Made by a program: the position numbers and the translations under genes. From Penaeicola halotolerans (GTDB lineage Bacteria > Bacteroidota > Bacteroidia > Cytophagales > Cyclobacteriaceae), in the NCBI RefSeq assembly GCF_016464625.1, contig NZ_JAEAGO010000002.1, positions 496,001-560,000 of the forward strand: 64,000 nucleotides of DNA. Direction: 5' to 3'. This document shows, one piece after another, positions 8,695 through 17,465 of this stretch. Under the pieces are notes generated by a model. The model was not told the origin of the DNA. It searched no databases and saw only the letters and a program-made list of their open reading frames with translations. Each line of letters starts with the position of its first letter. Position 1 is the first letter of the stretch.

Positions 8695-9543
8695 ATGCTA
8701 GTGGTAAATACAAAAAAAGCCCTTAGAGAACTGATTAAAGGGTATAAATCTAAAGGAAAGACCATCGGTTTTGTACCTACTATGGGCGCACTACATGAAG
8801 GTCATATTTCTCTCATCCAAGCTGCTAATCAAGCTTCAGATATCACGATCTCTTCTATTTTCGTCAATCCTAAGCAGTTTAACAATTCGGAAGATCTACA
8901 AAAATACCCTCGAACTGCTCAAGCAGATACTGATCAACTAAAGGAGGCTGGCTGTGATGTACTATTCATGCCCTCAGAATCAGAGGTGTACTTGGATGGG
9001 GAGACGCTTCAGCTTTCTTTTGGTTCATTAGAACATGTGATGGAGGGTGCATTTAGACCAGGACATTTTAGTGGTGTAGGTCTTATAGTAAGCAAGCTAT
9101 TCAATTTAATACAGCCTGATAAAGCATATTTTGGTTTGAAGGACTTGCAACAGTGCACGGTTATTTCTAAGCTGGTAGCTGATTTAGATTTTCCTGTAGA
9201 AATCATCAAAATGCCTACGGTAAGAGCTCATGACGGTTTGGCACTCTCCTCGAGAAATGCACGCCTCAATCCCTCAGAAAGAACTGCGGCCACGATACTC
9301 TATCGATCATTGATCCATGCACAAAGCTTATTAAGCAAAGGCGTAGCGGTAAAGGAAGTGATTGATCATTCCAAATCTATGATAGCGCAGGAGCCACTAG
9401 CTCAATTAGATTATTTTGAGGTGGTAGATACCAAAGAATTAAAGCCACTTACTAATGTACAAGGCCAAAATGAAGTGGCTATTTGTATCGCTTGCTTCAT
9501 AGGAAGCGTTAGGTTGATAGACAATCTGGTATTTATTCCCTAG
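8695..9543 (+). CDS. panC: Pantothenate synthetase
   Basis: Condenses D-pantoate with beta-alanine using ATP, giving pantothenate for coenzyme A. The protein of 282 residues has the family length. [17 protein letters not shown] (about residues 24-40) carries the nucleotide-binding PTMGALHxGH block. SIFVNPKQF and KPTDLQ-like [13 protein letters not shown] segments follow, then SSRNARLNP, the SSRN signature near residue 182. It is the first gene of panC-panD-flippase-peptidase on the plus strand, with its own promoter just upstream and panD 25 bases downstream, so the beta-alanine donor enzyme is made with it. Confidence 0.97.
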   Translation: MLVVNTKKALRELIKGYKSKGKTIGFVPTMGALHEGHISLIQAANQASDITISSIFVNPKQFNNSEDLQKYPRTAQADTDQLKEAGCDVLFMPSESEVYLDGETLQLSFGSLEHVMEGAFRPGHFSGVGLIVSKLFNLIQPDKAYFGLKDLQQCTVISKLVADLDFPVEIIKMPTVRAHDGLALSSRNARLNPSERTAATILYRSLIHAQSLLSKGVAVKEVIDHSKSMIAQEPLAQLDYFEVVDTKELKPLTNVQGQNEVAICIACFIGSVRLIDNLVFIP

Positions 9544-9568
9544 TTTTGCCCGCAAATCCAATTCAATC

Positions 9569-9916
9569 ATGCTTTTAGAAGTATTAAAGTCTAAGATTCA
9601 CAGAGTGAAAGTCACTCAGGCAGAACTCCACTATGTAGGCAGCATCACTATAGATGAAGCGCTCATGCTAGAAGCTGGTCTGCTGGAAAATGAGAAGGTA
9701 CAGATCGTCAATATCAATAACGGAGAGCGTCTAGAGACTTATGTGATCAAAGGAGAAAAAGGCTCAGGGACTATCTGTCTCAATGGTCCTGCTGCGAGAA
9801 AAGCGCAAGTAGGAGATGTCATCATCATCATAGCTTATGCACTGATGAGCCCTGAGGAGGCGAAGACATATCAACCTAAGGTGATCTTCCCAGATAGCCA
9901 CAATAAACTCATATAA
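9569..9916 (+). CDS. panD: Aspartate 1-decarboxylase proenzyme
   Basis: Pyruvoyl-dependent decarboxylase that turns aspartate into beta-alanine for pantothenate synthesis. The protein of 115 residues is a proenzyme. The self-cleavage site Gly24-Ser25 is visible in HYVGSITID, and Ser25 becomes the pyruvoyl group. Other family residues include the [11 protein letters not shown] start and [10 protein letters not shown], whose Tyr corresponds to the active-site Tyr58, and the NGPAAR loop. It follows panC closely and is followed after 3 bases by the flippase-like gene. Confidence 0.96.
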   Translation: MLLEVLKSKIHRVKVTQAELHYVGSITIDEALMLEAGLLENEKVQIVNINNGERLETYVIKGEKGSGTICLNGPAARKAQVGDVIIIIAYALMSPEEAKTYQPKVIFPDSHNKLI

Positions 9917-9919
9917 GCA

Positions 9920-10936
9920 TTGAAAAGTACAATCGGTCAGGCAATTAGGTTCATCATATCACTTGGGATCGCGCTGGCTATTTTTTGGTTTTTGTACAAG
10001 GATTTCAATCTCAATGATTTGAAGACATACTTCAAAGAGCTTTCAGTTTTTTGGGTTTTTGTCTCTATTTTCATTTCTCTTCTGGGTTATGTGATGCGCA
10101 CACTGCGCTGGAGATTACTATTAGAGACTAGTGAGACGCATTCGGATATTGGGTTTTTCAGGGTTTTTTGGGGCTTGATGTTTGGCTATGTAGTTAATCT
10201 AGTACTACCAAGAGCTGGAGAGCTGAGCAGATGTGTTTACCTGCGAGATACTACAGGTTATCCTGTGTCTTCTGCTTTGGGGAGTGTGATTACAGAACGA
10301 GTGATCGATCTTATCTGTTTGATTGTGATTACCTTGCTTGCCTTGATTTTTCAATTTGGTGTTTTTACAGACTTGTTCGAAGAGCTCGTGTTGAGTGGTT
10401 TTGAGCTCTCTTTTGTTTATTTTATTGTTGGCGCTTTACTGATTGCGTTGGTTGGACTTTGGGGAGCTATTGCTTTTTTCAAAAGGCTATCCGATACGAA
10501 TAGATTCAAAGTGAAGGTCTTAGACTTTTGGAAGGGTTTGAAAGAAGGCCTTTCGGGGATTTTCAAATTGAGAAAAAAGCGTACATTCCTGATGTATTCG
10601 GTACTGATTTGGCTATTTTATTTTTTGATGATGTGGACTATCAGCAAGGCAGCTACTGATACAGCTGCCCTGAGTCCAGCTGCCATTTTGGTAGTTTTAG
10701 TGATGGGAAGTATTGGCATGATCGCTCCCGTCCAGGGCGGCATTGGCACATTTCATGCCTTGATCGCGTTCATTTTGTCAGTATATGGTATTGAAGAGTC
10801 GCAGGGTAAGATTTTTGCTATCATTACTCATAGTTCACAAGTACTGACTGTCATGGTGCTTGGGCTTGGAAGTTTGATTTATCTAGCCAGAAAAAGAAAT
10901 AAAAATCGGGTAGTAGAATCAACCACAAAAAGCTAA
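9920..10936 (+). CDS. Flippase-like integral membrane protein (UPF0104 / LPG synthase TM domain)
   Basis: Polytopic membrane protein of 338 residues with about eight hydrophobic segments, matching the transmembrane domain of lysylphosphatidylglycerol synthase and related flippase-like proteins, without the catalytic aminoacyl-transfer domain. Family features are MRTLRWRLLLE (about residues 55-65), the VVNLVLPRAGELSRC block (about 89-103) with its conserved Pro-Arg-Gly-Glu, and APVQGGIGTFHALI near residue 270. Translation appears to start at a TTG at 9920, three bases after panD; the first in-frame ATG would delete the first membrane segment. It may move a polar lipid or a lipid-linked sugar; the substrate is unknown. 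Confidence 0.82.
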   Translation: MKSTIGQAIRFIISLGIALAIFWFLYKDFNLNDLKTYFKELSVFWVFVSIFISLLGYVMRTLRWRLLLETSETHSDIGFFRVFWGLMFGYVVNLVLPRAGELSRCVYLRDTTGYPVSSALGSVITERVIDLICLIVITLLALIFQFGVFTDLFEELVLSGFELSFVYFIVGALLIALVGLWGAIAFFKRLSDTNRFKVKVLDFWKGLKEGLSGIFKLRKKRTFLMYSVLIWLFYFLMMWTISKAATDTAALSPAAILVVLVMGSIGMIAPVQGGIGTFHALIAFILSVYGIEESQGKIFAIITHSSQVLTVMVLGLGSLIYLARKRNKNRVVESTTKS

Positions 10937-10972
10937 ATTCGTATCAAGTAAAAAATTAACCTTAAAGAGAAT

Positions 10973-11674
10973 ATGCTTATCCTCATTTTAATTGTATTTG
11001 GAATCATCAGCTTTGCGGTCAGCCGTAAGCTTAAATCAAAATTCAGAAAGTATTCACAGATTCCATTAAGTGCAAACCTCTCTGGTAGAGAAATCGCAGA
11101 ACTCATGCTCAGAGACAATGGTATCAACGATGTGAAAGTAATCAGCGTAGAAGGTCAGTTGACAGACCACTATAATCCAATGGATAAAACTGTCAATCTA
11201 AGTCCAGATGTCTATCATGGAAGGTCTGCTGCTGCTGCTGCAGTAGCTGCCCACGAGTGTGGTCACGCGATACAGCACGCTACTGCCTACAGCATGTTAG
11301 AGTTCAGATCGGCCATGGTGCCTATCCAAAATATCAGCGCCAAAATCCTCAATATCATATTCATGGTGAGTATTTTCGGAGGGATGTTCTTGTTCAGTGG
11401 ATCAGGTGGAGCCAACTGGAACATGATTTTATTAATTATCATAGGGTGCTATGGTGTCATGACACTTTTCACCTTTGTGACGCTTCCAGTCGAATTTGAT
11501 GCAAGTAAGCGAGCGCTTGCTTGGATAAAAGATAGAAACATCGTCAATGCTGGTGAGCATGATATGGCTAAGGATGCCTTGAAGTGGGCAGCGATGACTT
11601 ATGTGGTAGTAGCTATCGGTTCACTGGTGACGCTTTTATATTATATCTCACTATTCTTAGGGAATAGAGACTAA
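10973..11674 (+). CDS. Membrane zinc metallopeptidase (YugP-like, Zn_peptidase_2)
   Basis: Protein of 233 residues with an N-terminal membrane anchor (about residues 1-16) and two or three hydrophobic segments later (about 125-175 and 205-230). The zinc-binding motif HECGH lies at residues 94-98 within AAHECGHAIQHATAY. The next family element, SMLEFRSAMVPI, follows directly, and VEFDASKRA near residue 172 supplies the third ligand region. The family resembles B. subtilis YugP; its natural substrates are not established. It is the last gene of the panC unit and is followed by a terminator at 11699-11727. Confidence 0.85.
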   Translation: MLILILIVFGIISFAVSRKLKSKFRKYSQIPLSANLSGREIAELMLRDNGINDVKVISVEGQLTDHYNPMDKTVNLSPDVYHGRSAAAAAVAAHECGHAIQHATAYSMLEFRSAMVPIQNISAKILNIIFMVSIFGGMFLFSGSGGANWNMILLIIIGCYGVMTLFTFVTLPVEFDASKRALAWIKDRNIVNAGEHDMAKDALKWAAMTYVVVAIGSLVTLLYYISLFLGNRD

Positions 11675-11698
11675 TTGAAATTGCACTTAGTTTAGTAC

Positions 11699-11727
11699 AA
11701 AAAAGGGACAACAATTTGTCCCTTTTT
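11699..11727 (+). terminator. Rho-independent terminator after the panC unit
   Basis: The arms AAAAAGGGACA and TGTCCCTTTTT (11700-11710 and 11717-11727) flank a 6-base loop, and the stem ends in a T run. It separates the pantothenate unit from the acyl-CoA dehydrogenase gene. Confidence 0.85.
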
Positions 11728-11765
11728 CTATTTTATAACTATCTTTCCACGCAAAATACAAACAG

Positions 11766-12905
11766 ATGAATTTCGAACTTTCAGAAGAACAATTAGCAGT
11801 ACAAGCAGCAGCAAGAGAATTTGCGCAGATAGAACTTTTACCAGGTGTCATAGAGAGAGATAATGAGCAGAAATTCCCTGCTGAGCAAGTCAAAAAGTTA
11901 GGCGAGCTAGGCTTTATGGGGATGATGGTAGACCCAAAGTATAACGGTGGCGGTATGGATACATTATCTTATGTCATCGCTATCGAAGAGCTTTCTAAAA
12001 TAGATGCTTCAGCCTCTGTCTCTATGTCAGTGAACAACTCACTAGTGTGCTGGGGATTGGAGAAATATGGTACGGAAGAGCAGAAGCAAAAGTATTTAAC
12101 CAAATTAGCTGCAGGAGAAGTGATAGGGGCTTTTTGTCTATCAGAACCTGAGGCGGGCTCTGATGCTACTTCTCAGAAAACAACTGCTGAAGATAAAGGT
12201 GATCACTATATCCTAAATGGTACTAAGAACTGGATTACTAATGGAAACTCAGCTTCAGTTTACCTAGTCATTGCACAGACAGATGCTAGTAAAGGGCATA
12301 AAGGTATCAGTGCTTTTATCGTAGAAAAAGGATGGGAAGGATTCGTTATTGGTAAGAAAGAAGATAAAATGGGTATAAGGGGTTCTGATACGCATTCTTT
12401 GATGTTTACCGATGTGAAAGTCCCTAAAGAAAATAGGATTGGAGCAGAAGGATTTGGTTTCACGTTTGCTATGGAAACGCTCAATGGAGGTCGTATCGGT
12501 ATTGCAGCTCAAGCGCTAGGTATCGCAGCGGGGGCTTTAGAAGCATCTATCAAATACGCTAAAGAGCGTAAAGCTTTTGGTGTAGAAATAGCAAAGCATC
12601 AAGCGATACAATTCAAACTTGCCGATATGGCTACTGAGATTGAAGCTGCTAGACTTTTAGTTTACAAATCAGCTGCTCTCAAAGATGCTGGACAGGACTA
12701 TGCGCATGCAAGTGCGATGGCTAAGCTTTATGCTTCTGAAGTGGCAATGAAAGTGACTACTGAGGCTGTTCAAGTACATGGGGGATATGGCTATGTAAAA
12801 GAATACCATGTAGAGCGTATGATGAGAGACGCCAAGATCACTCAGATATATGAAGGAACTTCTGAAATTCAAAAAATAGTGATTTCACGAGGATTGCTTA
12901 GATAA
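11766..12905 (+). CDS. Short-chain acyl-CoA dehydrogenase
   Basis: FAD enzyme of 379 residues that introduces the alpha-beta double bond into acyl-CoA thioesters in fatty-acid or branched-chain amino-acid breakdown, passing electrons to ETF. The length and order are those of the family: an N-terminal helical domain starting MNFELSEEQL, a middle beta domain with FCLSEPEAGSDA (flavin site, about residues 126-137) and WITNG, and a C-terminal helical domain with RIGIAAQALG. The catalytic base is Glu363 in QIYEGTSEIQ, the position used by short- and medium-chain enzymes. Substrate is probably butyryl-like or branched-chain, but this is inference. It is a single gene between two terminators. Confidence 0.93.
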   Translation: MNFELSEEQLAVQAAAREFAQIELLPGVIERDNEQKFPAEQVKKLGELGFMGMMVDPKYNGGGMDTLSYVIAIEELSKIDASASVSMSVNNSLVCWGLEKYGTEEQKQKYLTKLAAGEVIGAFCLSEPEAGSDATSQKTTAEDKGDHYILNGTKNWITNGNSASVYLVIAQTDASKGHKGISAFIVEKGWEGFVIGKKEDKMGIRGSDTHSLMFTDVKVPKENRIGAEGFGFTFAMETLNGGRIGIAAQALGIAAGALEASIKYAKERKAFGVEIAKHQAIQFKLADMATEIEAARLLVYKSAALKDAGQDYAHASAMAKLYASEVAMKVTTEAVQVHGGYGYVKEYHVERMMRDAKITQIYEGTSEIQKIVISRGLLR

Positions 12906-12926
12906 TTCCTGTCATAGTACAACAAT

Positions 12927-12967
12927 AAAAAAATATCGAGCGATTTTTGCTCGATATTTTTATTTTT
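12927..12967 (+). terminator. Terminator after the acyl-CoA dehydrogenase gene
   Basis: The inverted repeat AAATATCGAGC / GCTCGATATTT (12931-12941 and 12949-12959) with a 7-base loop is flanked by A and T runs. It can work on the plus strand and perhaps in both directions. Confidence 0.8.
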
Positions 12968-13044
12968 AAAATAATAATCTATAAATTGTGAAGAATTAAA
13001 GTTAGAATAGTCCAATTGCATTTTTTACATTAAAACAAACAAAC

Positions 13045-13971
13045 ATGGAATACTATAATAAGATCGTTGAGTCGCTAGGGATACGATTCAGCAAAGCAGG
13101 CAACTCTAAGCAAGTAAAGCCTTTCACTATCATGGATTACTATGATGTGGACAACACTGTCATCTTAGTACACAATGGCGAAATCTTCTTTGATGAGGAA
13201 GAAGAGCCTGTGAGAGAGGGTGACATTCTATTCATTCCTGGTGGTAGAGCGACTAAGCTTACTTATGGAAATGGAAAGAAAAATGAAATGAGCTATGAGG
13301 ACTTTAAGGTAGACAAGAGGAAATATCTTCAGTCGATCAGTTTTCATGACCTCAGAGAGGTGAGAGAAGAGAAATTCACGACAATCACTTTCGAGACGAA
13401 GGTTTTTGATGTGGTCAACTTTTTTTCTTCATTGAGTATTCCTCCTTTTGTGATCAAGTTTAATGACAAGATCGCCTACATCATCGAAGAGCTCGCTAAA
13501 GAAAGCGAAGGTACTCAGCAGGTAGGTAAAGAGCGTATCATTCAGGTGACTGCAGAGTCTCTTGTCATTGAGATCGTTCGTCATATCTTGAAAAACAGAC
13601 TATTCGTAGAAGAGCTTACTACCAACAGTACTTACTTCAAGGATCCTCGTTTGATCGCGATGTTTAATCACATCAAGCAGAACATCGGTGGTGATCTATC
13701 TAATAAGGTACTTGCGAAAGTAGCCAATGTATCTGAAGACTATGTAGGACAGTACTTTAAAATGCTCACTGGTATCAATCCTCAGGACTATATCGAGTAT
13801 CAGCGTATGGAAGCTGCGATCAACTTACTCAGAACTACAAAAGATAGTATCAGAGATATCGGCCGTAAGGTTGGGTACAAGGATACTGCTTACTTCTGCC
13901 GTAGATTCAAGATGATGTATGGTATCCCAGCGGGTAAGATGCGTAGAAGAGAGACTTTAATTAATGTTTAA
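13045..13971 (+). CDS. AraC-family transcriptional regulator with N-terminal cupin domain
   Basis: Protein of 308 residues. The N-terminal ~90 residues form a cupin-like sensor (VILVHNGEIFFDEEEEPV, then REGDILFIPGG). The last ~100 residues are a paired helix-turn-helix of the AraC type: NKVLAKVANVSEDYVGQYFK is the first HTH and IRDIGRKVGYKDTAYFCRRF the second, followed by the typical closing segment around GIPAGKMR. The start is the ATG at 13045, preceded by an A-rich stretch as is usual in this phylum. Ligand and targets are unknown. The last 15 bases overlap the convergent GGGP-synthase gene, and a plus-strand terminator lies inside that gene. Confidence 0.9.
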   Translation: MEYYNKIVESLGIRFSKAGNSKQVKPFTIMDYYDVDNTVILVHNGEIFFDEEEEPVREGDILFIPGGRATKLTYGNGKKNEMSYEDFKVDKRKYLQSISFHDLREVREEKFTTITFETKVFDVVNFFSSLSIPPFVIKFNDKIAYIIEELAKESEGTQQVGKERIIQVTAESLVIEIVRHILKNRLFVEELTTNSTYFKDPRLIAMFNHIKQNIGGDLSNKVLAKVANVSEDYVGQYFKMLTGINPQDYIEYQRMEAAINLLRTTKDSIRDIGRKVGYKDTAYFCRRFKMMYGIPAGKMRRRETLINV

Positions 13972-14727
13972 AATATCATTATAAGCCAATATTTTCTCAG
14001 AAACCTCAACGATCAAGTTGGGGTTTTTTTCTATCCCATTGCCTATGACTACCATGTCTGCTCCCGCTATGAGCGCATCCAAGACTCTTTGAGACGTATT
14101 GAGTCCACCACCTACGATGATAGGCGTATCTACAGCTTTTCTCACTGCTTGTATGACGCGTGGATGTACGGGTTCTTTGGCTCCGCTACCGGCATCTAGG
14201 TAGGTGAGCTGTAGACCTAGCATCTCCCCAGCCATAGCAGTACTAGCAGCGATTATGGGCTTATCATTAGGGATTGGTTGAGTGCCACTGATGTAGCTCA
14301 CACTGGTTGGTTGGCCACTATTTATGATCATGTAGCCAGTAGACAGGATCTCTAGTTGGCTCTTTTTTAGAATAGGGGCAGAAAGTACATGTTGCCCAAT
14401 AAGTAAGTCTGCATTGCGACCAGAGATCAGCGATAAGAGTAAGATCCCATCTGCAGAGAGGTCGATTTGCATATTGCTACCAGGAAAAAGGATTACTGGG
14501 ATTTCACAATTTTTTTTGATGGTTTGAATGACTGTAGACAGGTTATTAGCTGTCAGCAGGCTACCTCCTACCAAGAAAAAATCTATTTTGCTTTCTACTC
14601 CTATTCGGATTAGTTGAAGCAAATTGTTTTGTTCCTCTGCTTTCTCAGGATCAATGAGTACAGCAAAGGCCTTTTTTCCCTTACTTTTTAAGGATAGGAT
14701 TTTCTCTCTGAGTAGTGTTGGTCTCAT
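13957..14727 (-). CDS. Geranylgeranylglyceryl phosphate synthase family protein (PcrB-like)
   Basis: TIM-barrel prenyltransferase family member of 256 residues. Such enzymes join a polyprenyl diphosphate to sn-glycerol-1-phosphate through an ether bond, the first committed step of archaeal-type lipids. Visible family blocks are FAVLIDPEKA (about residues 20-29), DFFLVGGSLLT, VILFPGSN, TYLDAGSGAKEPV (about 175-187) and TPIIVGGGLNT with ADMVVIGNGIE near the phosphate site. The ATG at 14727 is chosen; a TTG at 14745 would extend the overlap with the upstream gene, which already is 47 bases. Chain length and glycerol-1-phosphate supply cannot be judged here. Confidence 0.88.
   Translation of the reverse strand: MRPTLLREKILSLKSKGKKAFAVLIDPEKAEEQNNLLQLIRIGVESKIDFFLVGGSLLTANNLSTVIQTIKKNCEIPVILFPGSNMQIDLSADGILLLSLISGRNADLLIGQHVLSAPILKKSQLEILSTGYMIINSGQPTSVSYISGTQPIPNDKPIIAASTAMAGEMLGLQLTYLDAGSGAKEPVHPRVIQAVRKAVDTPIIVGGGLNTSQRVLDALIAGADMVVIGNGIEKNPNLIVEVSEKILAYNDILNIN
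14001..14030 (+). terminator. AraC-gene terminator located inside the convergent gene
   Basis: The plus-strand hairpin AAACCTCAAC / GTTGGGGTTT (one G-T pair, 6-base loop) is followed directly by further T residues. It begins 30 bases after the araC-type stop and lies wholly within the coding sequence of the GGGP-synthase gene on the other strand. Confidence 0.7.
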
Positions 14728-15040
14728 GGGATGTTTTCTTGTCAAATAGTCCGTCCAAAAGTCTGGATTTTACCAAGCCAAAAGCAAGCAGTCCAGCTTG
14801 AATCATGATTTTTCTACCAAATGAGCTAGATGATGTGGTGCTTTTAGTAGACTTTTCTTTTTTGCCACTGAGTAGCCTTGAGCCTATGGCTATGATGCTT
14901 ACTCCAGCTGCGGCTGCGCCAGCGTATTTCAGGTATTCATTTGCCGAGGCACTGATCTGATCTACATCCTTACTGATACTCTGTGTGAGTTCAGCTTCTC
15001 TAGCCAAAAGTCTGTTTTTATCTTCTAAAATGCTGCTCAT
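14681..15040 (-). CDS. Small envelope-associated protein next to holin-like gene
   Basis: Protein of 119 residues with a charged N-terminal helix (MSSILEDKNRLLAREAEL), a first hydrophobic segment at about residues 38-58 (YLKYAGAAAAGVSIIAIGSR), a Lys/Ser/Thr-rich loop (KKEKSTKSTTSSSS) and a second weaker hydrophobic stretch at about 75-95. I recognise no named domain. Its stop overlaps the GGGP-synthase gene, and it begins only 2 bases after the holin-like gene ends, so the three are probably cotranscribed. The layout recalls elaB/yqjE-type envelope pairs of other bacteria; that comparison is inference. Confidence 0.65.
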   Translation of the reverse strand: MSSILEDKNRLLAREAELTQSISKDVDQISASANEYLKYAGAAAAGVSIIAIGSRLLSGKKEKSTKSTTSSSSFGRKIMIQAGLLAFGLVKSRLLDGLFDKKTSHETNTTQRENPILKK

Positions 15041-15042
15041 GG

Positions 15043-15381
15043 TTATTTCTCTTTAAAGATAAAGCTGTAGATGAAATCAGTGATTTGAACTTTGATCTTC
15101 TCACTTTTCCACATTTGAAGGATAATGAAAGCTAGTATAATGTAGGAAAATGAGACAATCACAAAGCCCATATAGATGCTCTCTAAGAGCCTATTGAGCA
15201 AGAAACAAAGGGCAAAACTGGAGAAAAGTAAGGCTAAGAGCCCGACTAGAGAGAGCGTAAGTAGGATAAAAACTTTGGTGATCAGTGTGCTAAACTCCTT
15301 TTTGATGTCGAGTTTGAATAGCTCCACCCTGTTTTCAACTAAGGCGATGATATTTTTTATCAGATTTTCTATAGGAGGCAT
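15043..15381 (-). CDS. Holin-like membrane protein (YqjE / phage_holin_3_6 type)
   Basis: Protein of 112 residues with an amphipathic N-terminus (IIALVENRVELFKLDIKKEF) and two strong membrane helices at about residues 35-62 and 70-93, then a Lys-rich tail. This matches chromosomal proteins annotated as phage holin family or YqjE-like. These are housekeeping envelope proteins rather than lysis genes: there is no endolysin or other phage gene nearby. It is the first gene of the small unit with the 119-residue protein and the GGGP-synthase gene. Confidence 0.75.
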   Translation of the reverse strand: MPPIENLIKNIIALVENRVELFKLDIKKEFSTLITKVFILLTLSLVGLLALLFSSFALCFLLNRLLESIYMGFVIVSFSYIILAFIILQMWKSEKIKVQITDFIYSFIFKEK

Positions 15382-15507
15382 GTGCTATATATTTTACTTA
15401 AAGATACATAATGCCCTTTGAAATACTAAATCTTAAGAAAAATGAGGCTTCTTGCTACAAAAATAGGTGTAAGAAAATTAATAGAGGGATATTTCTACCC
15501 CTCTAAT

Positions 15508-16161
15508 TTATTGTTTCTTGTAGATGTATTCTGAAGTATTGTTGGTGAGTCTATATGATGTTTTATCTATTTGCTCAATAGCGTAGCTTATACGTTTTTC
15601 TTCAATTTGTCGATATCTATCTAGTTTCATGTGGCATTCAACACTTAAGGAAAGTCCTTTCTTGTTTTTAAGAGGGATATTGATAGCCTGGTATCCTAAG
15701 CCCCAAATTTTGATTTTATCGACTGATGAATTATTAGGTATACTAATCTGCATGATTTGCTGTTCAGCATAAGTAAGTCGTGTGATAACTTCATCATACT
15801 TATTTAAAAGTGTGACAAAAGCATTTGCAGGATTCATGTCATTTTCTGAGTCAAGAATCTTTAAGTTTATTAAAGTTGATTCGGAAGATAAATTTTCTTC
15901 TTTGATAATAAATGTTGACTGCTTCTCTTCTTTGATAGGCTGAAAAAAGAAGTAAATGGAATCATCTTCTATTAAGTAAAGTCCTTTTCCCTTCAAACTA
16001 TCTAAACCATTTGATTCAGACCAATAGAATTTATTTCCCTCAAATTCGATTAAACGCGCGAACTCTTTAGTTGGGTCAGTTTTTAAGAAACTTCCATTAA
16101 GTGATTGCGAAAATGCATTTGTAGAAATTGAAACTATAAAAATTGACAATAATAATTTCAT
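15508..16161 (-). CDS. Secreted protein of unknown function
   Basis: Protein of 217 residues with a signal peptide (MKLLLSIFIVSISTNAFSQS, cleavage likely after AFS) and no lipobox. The mature part is rich in charged and beta-prone residues, with no motif I recognise. The local base composition is visibly richer in A and T than the neighbouring genes, and the 90-base gap upstream is also very AT-rich, which may hint at separate ancestry. It stands alone between the holin-like gene and the Na/Pi cotransporter gene, all on the minus strand. Confidence 0.6.
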   Translation of the reverse strand: MKLLLSIFIVSISTNAFSQSLNGSFLKTDPTKEFARLIEFEGNKFYWSESNGLDSLKGKGLYLIEDDSIYFFFQPIKEEKQSTFIIKEENLSSESTLINLKILDSENDMNPANAFVTLLNKYDEVITRLTYAEQQIMQISIPNNSSVDKIKIWGLGYQAINIPLKNKKGLSLSVECHMKLDRYRQIEEKRISYAIEQIDKTSYRLTNNTSEYIYKKQ

Positions 16162-16253
16162 TTTTTATCAATAAGTTTATAAAAAAATTATTTAATCAAA
16201 AGTATTGATAATTTTATATAATTCAAATTATTAGTGAAATCATTATTTTACTA

Positions 16254-17465
16254 CTATGATAAATCAGACTTATTTGTGTCTTTTTCTTCTTTAGGTATAG
16301 ACCAAAAAGTTTCTGCTTTTTTGCGTGTTTGTAGTCTACTCTGGTCAGATCTATTGAAATAGATCAATAGGAAGGGGATCACAAAGAAAGTCATTAAAAT
16401 ATAGGCAAAACCAACAAAACGGGTTTTTGTGGTCATATTGCCAAATCTAGCAGCTAGATTGATAGGGATGTTTCTCAAAAATGGGAAGGGGAGGAATAAA
16501 AGTGCTCCAAATAAATTGAACAACACGTGAGCAATAGCAATGCTCACAGCAGCTTCAGATTTATATAATGAAGCGATCACAGCAGTGATAGTCGTGCCGA
16601 CATTTGCTCCGATGATGAAAGGGAACACTTTGCTCAAACTCACTTTTTTGGCTGCTACTAGGGGAACAATCAGTGATGTAGTCACAGTACTAGACTGAAC
16701 AGCAGCAGTGATCAGCGTACCCATAGAGAAGGCGCTAAGAGGTGACTTGAAAATTTTCTTACTTGTCTTTTTGAACCCCTCTACAATAAATGCCTTGTAT
16801 ATGATACCTGATAGGAGTTTAATCGCTAGGAATAAGAGCAAAACAGAAAGTGTGATCGAGAGATACACGTTAGGAATCAAAGACATGATAGCCTCTGTGA
16901 GTGGCCTTGTGAACAGTTTGCCATAGCTCAACTCTCCTGAGAAGTTTTGATCAATGGAAAAATAGTTGGTAGCAATATAAGCAGCTGAACCAGAGAGTGC
17001 CTGGAAGTAATATTCCAACGGGAGCAGTATAATGACTATGAAGATATTGAAGAAGTCATGGAGAATGCCAGCAGAGATTGCTTTTCTAAACTGATCTTTT
17101 TTGATCACATAGCCAAGTGAAACGAGTGTACTCGTCAGAGTCGTACCAATATTTGCACCCATGATCATCGGAACAGCACTAGCAAAGTTGAGATTACCTG
17201 AAGCGACTACTGCCACCACCATAGAAGTCACTGTAGAGCTACTTTGGATCAGGGCGGTCATTAGTAAACCGATAAATAGACCCACAAATGGATTGGCTGT
17301 GGCAGAAAAAATTTCTCGTGCAGTATTGTCATTTACTTGACTCACCGCAAAAGTCAACCAATCTATCGCTAAAAAGAACAAAGCTAGCGCAAGGATCATC
17401 TTGATTACCAGTGCAGCATAGTTCACTGGTTTCGGTATATCAGAAATAACTTGAGCTTGCGTCAT
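16254..17465 (-). CDS. Na/Pi cotransporter family protein (NptA/YjbB-like)
   Basis: Inner-membrane sodium-phosphate cotransporter of the type II family, 403 residues. The two inverted repeats each carry the hallmark QSS motif: ALIQSSSTVTSM near residue 68 and AAVQSSTVTTSL near residue 258. Each is followed by the glycine-asparagine segment of the repeat (GANIGTT at about 101-107 and GANVGTT at about 287-293). About eight to ten hydrophobic segments are visible. No PhoU domain is attached: the C-terminal tail is short and charged. It is divergent from a PiT-like gene, which suggests that the two handle phosphate under shared control. Confidence 0.9.
   Translation of the reverse strand: MTQAQVISDIPKPVNYAALVIKMILALALFFLAIDWLTFAVSQVNDNTAREIFSATANPFVGLFIGLLMTALIQSSSTVTSMVVAVVASGNLNFASAVPMIMGANIGTTLTSTLVSLGYVIKKDQFRKAISAGILHDFFNIFIVIILLPLEYYFQALSGSAAYIATNYFSIDQNFSGELSYGKLFTRPLTEAIMSLIPNVYLSITLSVLLLFLAIKLLSGIIYKAFIVEGFKKTSKKIFKSPLSAFSMGTLITAAVQSSTVTTSLIVPLVAAKKVSLSKVFPFIIGANVGTTITAVIASLYKSEAAVSIAIAHVLFNLFGALLFLPFPFLRNIPINLAARFGNMTTKTRFVGFAYILMTFFVIPFLLIYFNRSDQSRLQTRKKAETFWSIPKEEKDTNKSDLS

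Noticed and set aside
15043-15381. Prophage remnant suggested by the holin-like protein
   Set aside because: There are no other phage genes, no integrase and no attachment repeats; chromosomal YqjE-like proteins look the same.
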